In this document: piece after piece, positions 59,281-64,000 of the stretch | Numbering within the stretch: position 1 is the stretch's first letter | How the letters are laid out: each line of letters opens with the position of its first letter | Origin: Bacteroidetes bacterium UBA1941 | Lineage (GTDB): Bacteria > Bacteroidota > Bacteroidia > Chitinophagales > LD1 | Length of the DNA stretch: 64,000 nucleotides | Assembly (NCBI GenBank): GCA_002336805.1 | Contig: DDEZ01000002.1 | Location: forward strand, 310,001 to 374,000 | Reading direction: 5' to 3' | Position numbers and translations under genes: made by a program | Notes under the pieces: model-generated | Database searches by the model: none | What the model was told of the DNA's origin: nothing | What the model saw: the letters and a program-made list of their open reading frames with translations, nothing else

Positions 59281-60501
59281 TTGATAGATAATAAGACCAT
59301 AAAGATCACCCAGGCAGTCCTGATCGGCCTCGTGACCAAAACTCAAAACGAAGCCCAGACTTTTGAATACCTCGATGAGCTCGATTTCCTCGCGTCTACC
59401 GCAGGCATCGTGACGCAGAAGAAGTTTTGGCAGAAACTCCCTACTCCTGACAATACCAGCTACCTGGGCAAAGGTAAACTGGAGGAAGTAGCAGCCTATG
59501 TAGAGAGCCATCAGACGGATCTGGTAGTAGTGGATGATGAGATATCGCCCTCTCAGCAGCGCAATATGGAGAAGGTGCTAAAGTGCCGCGTCATGGACCG
59601 CAGTATGCTGATCCTCGAGATATTTGACCAGCGGGCCAAGACCGTGCAGGCACGCACGCAGGTAGAGCTGGCACAGCTGCAGTACATGCTGCCCCGGCTG
59701 AAAGGTATGTGGACGCACCTGGAGCGCCAGCGTGGCGGCACAGGCACCCGTGGCGGCGCAGGTGAGAAGGAGATCGAGACCGACCGCCGTATGGCCGAGA
59801 AGAAAATATCTGCGCTCAAACTCAAGCTCAAAGAGATAGACAAGCAGAACGAGACCCGTCGCAAAAACCGCGCAGAGATGATCCGCGTAGCGCTGGTGGG
59901 TTATACTAACGTAGGCAAATCTACCCTTATGAACCTGCTGGCCAAGGACAACGTCTTTGCAGAGAACAAGCTGTTTGCCACGGTAGATACTACGGTGCGC
60001 AAGGTTGTTTTTAATGGGATGCCATTTCTGCTGTCAGATACGGTAGGCTTCATCCGCAAGCTGCCTACACACCTGATCGAGAGCTTCAAATCTACACTGG
60101 ATGAGACGCTGGAGGCTGACATACTCCTGCAGGTAGTAGATATCTCACATCCCGCCTTTGAAGACCAGATGAATGTGGTCAATCAGGTGCTCTCAGACCT
60201 CGGTGCCAAGGATAAACCAATGGTCGTCATCTTCAATAAAATGGACCTGTATGAGCAGAAGAACTTTGATGAGTTTCTGCCACAGGAGGTGTGGCGCAAT
60301 CTGCTGCAGGAGCTACAGGACACCTGGATGCAAAAGACCAATCACAATGCCATCTTTATCTCTGCCACGCAGGGCCGCAATACTGCCCAGCTCCGCGAGT
60401 TGATCTTTGATAAAGTACGGGAACTGTACCTGGTGCGCTATCCATACAAGGCGGGCTACTGGCACGACTACCTGCGCCAGACGGGGCAGGAGGAGGCCTA
60501 G
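59281..60501 (+). CDS. hflX: GTPase HflX (ribosome-associated)
   Basis: This 406-residue protein has the HflX N-terminal domain with coiled helices (QVELAQLQYMLPRL, then GAGEKEIETDRRM) and the G domain beginning GYTNVGKST (207-215), with DTVGFIRKLPTHLIE and NKMD for switch II and G4. It binds stalled or hibernating ribosomes and splits them. The start is a TTG at 59281, chosen because a textbook promoter ends at 59254. It is divergent from adk. Confidence 0.93.
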   Translation: MIDNKTIKITQAVLIGLVTKTQNEAQTFEYLDELDFLASTAGIVTQKKFWQKLPTPDNTSYLGKGKLEEVAAYVESHQTDLVVVDDEISPSQQRNMEKVLKCRVMDRSMLILEIFDQRAKTVQARTQVELAQLQYMLPRLKGMWTHLERQRGGTGTRGGAGEKEIETDRRMAEKKISALKLKLKEIDKQNETRRKNRAEMIRVALVGYTNVGKSTLMNLLAKDNVFAENKLFATVDTTVRKVVFNGMPFLLSDTVGFIRKLPTHLIESFKSTLDETLEADILLQVVDISHPAFEDQMNVVNQVLSDLGAKDKPMVVIFNKMDLYEQKNFDEFLPQEVWRNLLQELQDTWMQKTNHNAIFISATQGRNTAQLRELIFDKVRELYLVRYPYKAGYWHDYLRQTGQEEA

Positions 60502-60520
60502 TCCCTACACAAGCTGAGCG

Positions 60521-60880
60521 CTATATTGCCTCAAAATACTCCACGATACGCTTTTTCAGTAGCTCCTCCTGCTCTTTCATAGAGAAGGGCGGCAGGCCTT
60601 TGACGGCCTCGTAGTGAGGCCAGCCGTCTTCATCATCACCCGTCAGTTTGTAGTAGCCATCCTGCTCCAGCAGGCGGCATACGGCTATATGCATGAGATT
60701 GAGCTTTTCCTCTTTCTCCCATTTTTCCTTTACGATGCCCACCTCATTCATACCTATCAGGAATAGCATAGCATTGACATCCGGCCGCTGGCCAAATTCA
60801 TCGCGTACGCGGTTTCGCACCCGGTACCAGCGGAGGGTAAAATCATCGTCCTTTTGCGGACCATCATTCAGCAGAGGCAT
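60521..60880 (-). CDS. Small conserved protein of unknown function
   Basis: This 119-residue protein has no signal peptide or membrane helix. It is acidic and helical, with the segments RWYRVRNRVRDEFGQRPDVN (a basic N-terminal helix) and AMLFLIGMNEVGIVKEKWEK. I do not recognise a family beyond a Bacteroidota hypothetical. It is convergent with hflX, 19 nt between stops, and divergent from the PpiC gene. Confidence 0.6.
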   Translation of the reverse strand: MPLLNDGPQKDDDFTLRWYRVRNRVRDEFGQRPDVNAMLFLIGMNEVGIVKEKWEKEEKLNLMHIAVCRLLEQDGYYKLTGDDEDGWPHYEAVKGLPPFSMKEQEELLKKRIVEYFEAI

Positions 60881-61049
60881 GGCACAAAGGTGGGCAAAAT
60901 AGCTGATAATGACACTCTGTATCCCTACCCGGAAGGGCCTCCCAGCCTCTATTTGAAATATTTTCCTGCACTTTTGGCTGTGTTAAATTTGATTAACTTC
61001 GCCCGACTTTTTTCCTCAAGTGTTATACTTGTCATCCTTTAACAGTAAT

Positions 61050-63095
61050 ATGAATACAACCAATATGATCCGCAAAAGTGTAGCTGTGCTTTTGACGATC
61101 TCTGCTGTCACAGCCTATGGACAGACCAAACCGGCAGCTACCAAGGCAGCTCCTGCCCCGGCCGTGAAGAAGGCAGAAAAGAGCGCCATCATTTTCACTG
61201 TAGACAAGCAGCCTGTGACCGTGGGCGAGTTTGAATATGTCTACACCAAGAATAACATCAATAATCAGGCTGACTACAGTGAGAAGTCTCTCACGGACTA
61301 TCTCACGCTGTATGAGAATTTTCGCCTGAAGGTACGCGAGGCTGAGGCGCTGAAGCTGGACACCATCTCCTCTCTGAAGGGTGAGCTGGAAGGATACCGC
61401 AAGCAGCTGGCCAAGAGCTACCTGACTGACAAGGAAATCACTGACCGCCTGATACAGGAGGCCTACGATCGCTCCAAGCAGGAGGTCAACGTGAGCCACA
61501 TCCTGGTAGGCTGTGAAGAGGGTGCCAATCCGGCTGATACCCTGGCTGCATACAATAAGGCCCTGGACTACCGTGCCCGCCTGCTGAAGGGCGAGGACTT
61601 TGCCAAACTGGCAAAAGAGTCTGCAGAAAAAGAAAAAGGCGATCCATCTGCCAAGGATAATGGTGGTAGCATAGGCTGGTTCACTGTATTCCAGACGGTA
61701 TACCCGTTTGAGTCTGCAGCATACACACTGAAACCAAATGAAATATCCGGGCCGGTGCGCACACAGTTTGGCTATCACATAGTGAAGCTGAATAAGACCC
61801 GCCCGGCACAAGGGGAGATACATGTAGCACATATTCTCCTCAAATTTGGCGAGAAAGCTACGGATGCAGAAAAGGCAAAACTCAAGACCAAAGCCGACTC
61901 TATCTACAATGCCCTTCTGGCAGGCAAGGCCAAGTGGGATGACGCTGTGAGTGCATTCTCTGAAGACCGCACGTCTAAGAATAAGAAAGGCGAACTCCAG
62001 TGGTTTGGCGTGGGCCGTATGATGCCTGAGTTTGAAGAGGCAGCCTATGCGCTCAAGAAAGATGGTGAGATCAGCAAACCAGTGAAGACAGCCTATGGCT
62101 GGCATATCATCAAGCGCCTAGAGCTGCGTGCCATCCCTCCGTTTGCAGAGGTCAAGGCTGATTTCAAGAAGAAGGTAGAGCGCGACTCCCGCTCCTCAGT
62201 AGCCAAGACAAAGCTGATCGAGCGTATCAAGAGGGACAACCGCTTCTCTGAGAGCCTCGTGACCAAGAGGCAATTTTTTGATGCCATAGATACCAATGTG
62301 ATCCGCAGCGGCAACCTGAAGTCAGACTCGATCAAGTTTGGCGATGAGACACTCTTCTTCCTGGCCAATAAGCCATACAAGACCAAAGACTTCGCCGAAT
62401 ACCTGCAGAGGAATGCCAAGCACCGCAATGACAAGAATAGGGACGGCCTGCTGGCAGAGTACTATGACAACTGGGTAAACCAGAAGTGCCTGGACTATGA
62501 AGAGAGCATGCTGGACAAAAAGAAACCTGAGTTTGCCAGCCTGATGAAGGAATATCGTGACGGCATCCTCCTGTTTGAGCTCACAGACCGTCAGGTATGG
62601 GGCAAGGCTACCAAGGATACGACAGGCCTACAAGCTTTCTACGAGGGCAATAAGACCAAGTATATGTGGAAGGAACGCGCTGATGTAGAGATCTTCAACT
62701 GCTCTGACAAGAAGATAGCTGACGATGCCTACGCACTGGCCAAGGCAGGCAAATCCGGAGAAGAGATACAAAAGGAGCTGAACAAAGAAGGCAGCACCAG
62801 CAAGGTATCAGTGATCAGCGGCAAGTATGAGAAAGGCCAATATGATGTGGTAGACAAGACCACATGGAAGAAAGGCCTCGAGCCGATCAATAAGCTCAAC
62901 GACAGCAGCTACCAGTTTGTCCTGGTGAAAGATATAGTAAAACCAGAGCCAAAGACGCTCAAGGAGGCCAAGGGCTATGCTGTATCAGACTATCAGGAAT
63001 ACCTGGAGAAGAACTGGCTGGCAGAGCTCCGCCAGAAGTACCCGATAGAAGTAGACCAGGCTGTCTTCCGCTCACTGATCAAGCCTAAGAAGTAA
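61050..63095 (+). CDS. Periplasmic PpiC-type peptidyl-prolyl isomerase (two parvulin domains)
   Basis: This 681-residue protein has a signal peptide (MNTTNMIRKSVAVLLTISAV) followed by a SurA-like N-terminal region. Two parvulin (PpiC) domains follow near residues 140-270 and 260-370, recognisable by HILVGCEEGANP, IGWFTVFQTVYPFESAAY and FGYHIVKL for the first and HILLKFGEKATD, LQWFGVGRMMPEFEEAAY and YGWHIIKRL for the second. The remainder is a long C-terminal chaperone-like region. It should help outer-membrane protein folding. The start at 61050 is preferred over the longer reading frame start at 61020. It ends at a terminator, and a second folding-factor-like lipoprotein gene follows. Confidence 0.88.
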   Translation: MNTTNMIRKSVAVLLTISAVTAYGQTKPAATKAAPAPAVKKAEKSAIIFTVDKQPVTVGEFEYVYTKNNINNQADYSEKSLTDYLTLYENFRLKVREAEALKLDTISSLKGELEGYRKQLAKSYLTDKEITDRLIQEAYDRSKQEVNVSHILVGCEEGANPADTLAAYNKALDYRARLLKGEDFAKLAKESAEKEKGDPSAKDNGGSIGWFTVFQTVYPFESAAYTLKPNEISGPVRTQFGYHIVKLNKTRPAQGEIHVAHILLKFGEKATDAEKAKLKTKADSIYNALLAGKAKWDDAVSAFSEDRTSKNKKGELQWFGVGRMMPEFEEAAYALKKDGEISKPVKTAYGWHIIKRLELRAIPPFAEVKADFKKKVERDSRSSVAKTKLIERIKRDNRFSESLVTKRQFFDAIDTNVIRSGNLKSDSIKFGDETLFFLANKPYKTKDFAEYLQRNAKHRNDKNRDGLLAEYYDNWVNQKCLDYEESMLDKKKPEFASLMKEYRDGILLFELTDRQVWGKATKDTTGLQAFYEGNKTKYMWKERADVEIFNCSDKKIADDAYALAKAGKSGEEIQKELNKEGSTSKVSVISGKYEKGQYDVVDKTTWKKGLEPINKLNDSSYQFVLVKDIVKPEPKTLKEAKGYAVSDYQEYLEKNWLAELRQKYPIEVDQAVFRSLIKPKK

Positions 63096-63121
63096 GAAAT
63101 TAGCGTTTAATACTATTTTTG

Positions 63122-63149
63122 AAAGGTGCGGTCTGCAGATCGCACCTTT
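63122..63149 (+). terminator. Terminator of the PpiC gene
   Basis: AAAGGTGCG and CGCACCTTT pair perfectly with a short inner stem and TGCA loop, and run into TTTTATT. Just upstream TATTTTTG (63114-63121) looks like a -7 element, but its start would fall inside the hairpin. Confidence 0.85.
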
Positions 63150-63158
63150 TTTATTGAC

Positions 63159-64000
63159 ATGGATAGCAGATATATATATAGCAGAAATGGGTGGCTGTGC
63201 ATGCTGCTGGTAGCCATAGCCGCTGGAGGTGCGTCGTGCAAGTATTTTAAGAAAAACTCGCCCAGCCAGGGCGAAATAGTATTGGCCCGGGCCAATGATG
63301 ACTATCTCTACCTCTCAGATGTGATGGGCATGACCAAGAACATGTCTCCCAAAGACTCTGCAAGCTTTGTGGTCAACTACAGTGAGTCATGGGTACGCCG
63401 CAAGCTGCTGCTCAAGAAAGCAGAAGAAAATGTACCTGCCGGAGAGCTGGGTATAGACAAAAAAGTGGAGGACTACCGCCAGTCATTGCTACTATACGAG
63501 TACGAAAAGGAACTCATTAATCAAAAGCTGGACAAAAGCGTAAGTGACGCAGAGGTACAGGCCTTTTATGATGAGAATAAAGACAAGTTTACCCTCGAGA
63601 GCGATATCTACGACCTGCAGTATGTAGAGATACATACGGACGCCCCTGACCTGGACAAGATGCGGCCGACCATACTCAACCCCCGTACGGATGACGACAT
63701 CAATAAGCGGGAGGGATACTGCAAGGCCTACGCCCAGAGCTACTCCTTTGCTGATAGCAACTGGATGTCAGGGCCGGCAGTGATGAAGCGATTTCCTGTC
63801 AAACAGGACGAGCTGAAGAAACTGGCCGGGGCCGGCAGATTCTCAGAGGTCAAAAAGGGGCCTGACTCCTATTTCATATATATCAAGACCGTGAAGCATC
63901 AGGGCGAGCCATCTCCGCTGGAGTATATCCGCGCGCAGATCAGGGAGATCGTGATGAATAAGAAAAAGGTGGTACTCATCCAGAAAATATACGACGGTAT
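63159..64000 (+). CDS. Lipoprotein related to SurA/PpiC folding factors, partial
   Basis: The frame from the ATG at 63159 stays open to the window edge, giving about 280 residues. A lipoprotein signal (about residues 10-27) ends at the lipobox GGASC, followed by KYFKKNS. The visible mature part has a SurA-like N-domain (SWVRRKLLLKKAEENV, KVEDYRQSLLLYEYEKEL and DAEVQAFYDENKDKFTL). The last form is typical of PpiC-family chaperones, but the parvulin domain has not been reached. It sits directly behind the PpiC gene, so they probably form a periplasmic folding pair. Confidence 0.8.
   Translation, partial: MDSRYIYSRNGWLCMLLVAIAAGGASCKYFKKNSPSQGEIVLARANDDYLYLSDVMGMTKNMSPKDSASFVVNYSESWVRRKLLLKKAEENVPAGELGIDKKVEDYRQSLLLYEYEKELINQKLDKSVSDAEVQAFYDENKDKFTLESDIYDLQYVEIHTDAPDLDKMRPTILNPRTDDDINKREGYCKAYAQSYSFADSNWMSGPAVMKRFPVKQDELKKLAGAGRFSEVKKGPDSYFIYIKTVKHQGEPSPLEYIRAQIREIVMNKKKVVLIQKIYDG

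Noticed and set aside
59122..59511. 130-residue N-terminal extension of adenylate kinase
   Set aside because: It runs through the perfect -7 element and the hflX promoter and coding start on the other strand. Adenylate kinases begin at the MKNIVLFGPP-type segment.
61032..62105. 357-residue frame antisense to the PpiC gene
   Set aside because: It is a shadow of a well-supported gene, with Leu/Cys-rich composition and no motif.

Overview
This is a gene-dense chromosomal segment of a free-living Bacteroidota bacterium, most likely of the Chitinophagales/Chitinophagaceae type. The evidence is: type IX secretion sorting domains (type A and type B), Bacteroidota promoters (TTG-N19/20-TAnnTTTG upstream of efp, hflX, glyS, yajQ and others), almost no Shine-Dalgarno sites, frequent TTG starts, and families such as the FtsH/RsfS/BirA block, MtaB, SerC and gliding-type PKD proteins in Bacteroidota form. 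I see no phage, insertion sequence, CRISPR array, rRNA or tRNA gene.

Layout. 1-4.5 kb: edge of an unknown gene, a secreted beta-propeller protein, and a sigma factor overlapping an anti-sigma-like TPR membrane protein. 4.5-7.8 kb: FabH with a YHS lipoprotein, a Nfu-type Fe-S carrier, and a secreted serine hydrolase. 7.9-13.2 kb: a MoxR-like AAA/VWA pair, a TlpA-like thioredoxin, a polytopic membrane protein and YbaB. 13.3-18.4 kb: YajQ, BirA, then RsfS-FtsH, and a LUD protein. 18.5-22.9 kb: surface glycan genes (GT-C-like membrane protein, GT4, GT2, O-antigen ligase). 22.9-31.0 kb: MeaB, an M1 aminopeptidase lipoprotein, and a 1504-residue SBBP/PKD protein with a type B sorting domain. 31.3-36.7 kb: two paralogous secreted collagen-like proteins. 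36.7-43.5 kb: MtaB, a YcxB-like protein, a hydrolase, a toxin-antitoxin pair, GlyRS, two paralogous small secreted proteins and a GNAT. 43.5-49.6 kb: a DUF389 protein and a glycan operon (oxidoreductase, two lipoproteins, polyprenyl sugar transferase). 49.8-57.7 kb: a T9SS cargo, EF-P, a polytopic membrane protein, an RHS-like secreted protein, SerC with a DMT transporter, an EEP nuclease and Obg. 57.8-64 kb: adenylate kinase with a histone-H1-like tail, HflX, a small unknown, and two SurA/PpiC-type periplasmic folding factors, the second cut by the window edge.

Most striking: adenylate kinase carries about 200 extra residues of Lys/Ala/Pro repeats, and RsfS carries a smaller basic tail. The two collagen-like proteins share an N-terminal domain but have unrelated C-terminal heads, and a possible collagen-repeat relic lies between them. 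Three intergenic regions contain degenerate 7-nt tandem repeats, and a 16-nt direct repeat recurs three times upstream of 45.2 kb. Six convergent gene pairs have touching or overlapping stop codons. None of these is proven to be a new system. The Adk fusion is the best candidate for something functionally unusual.
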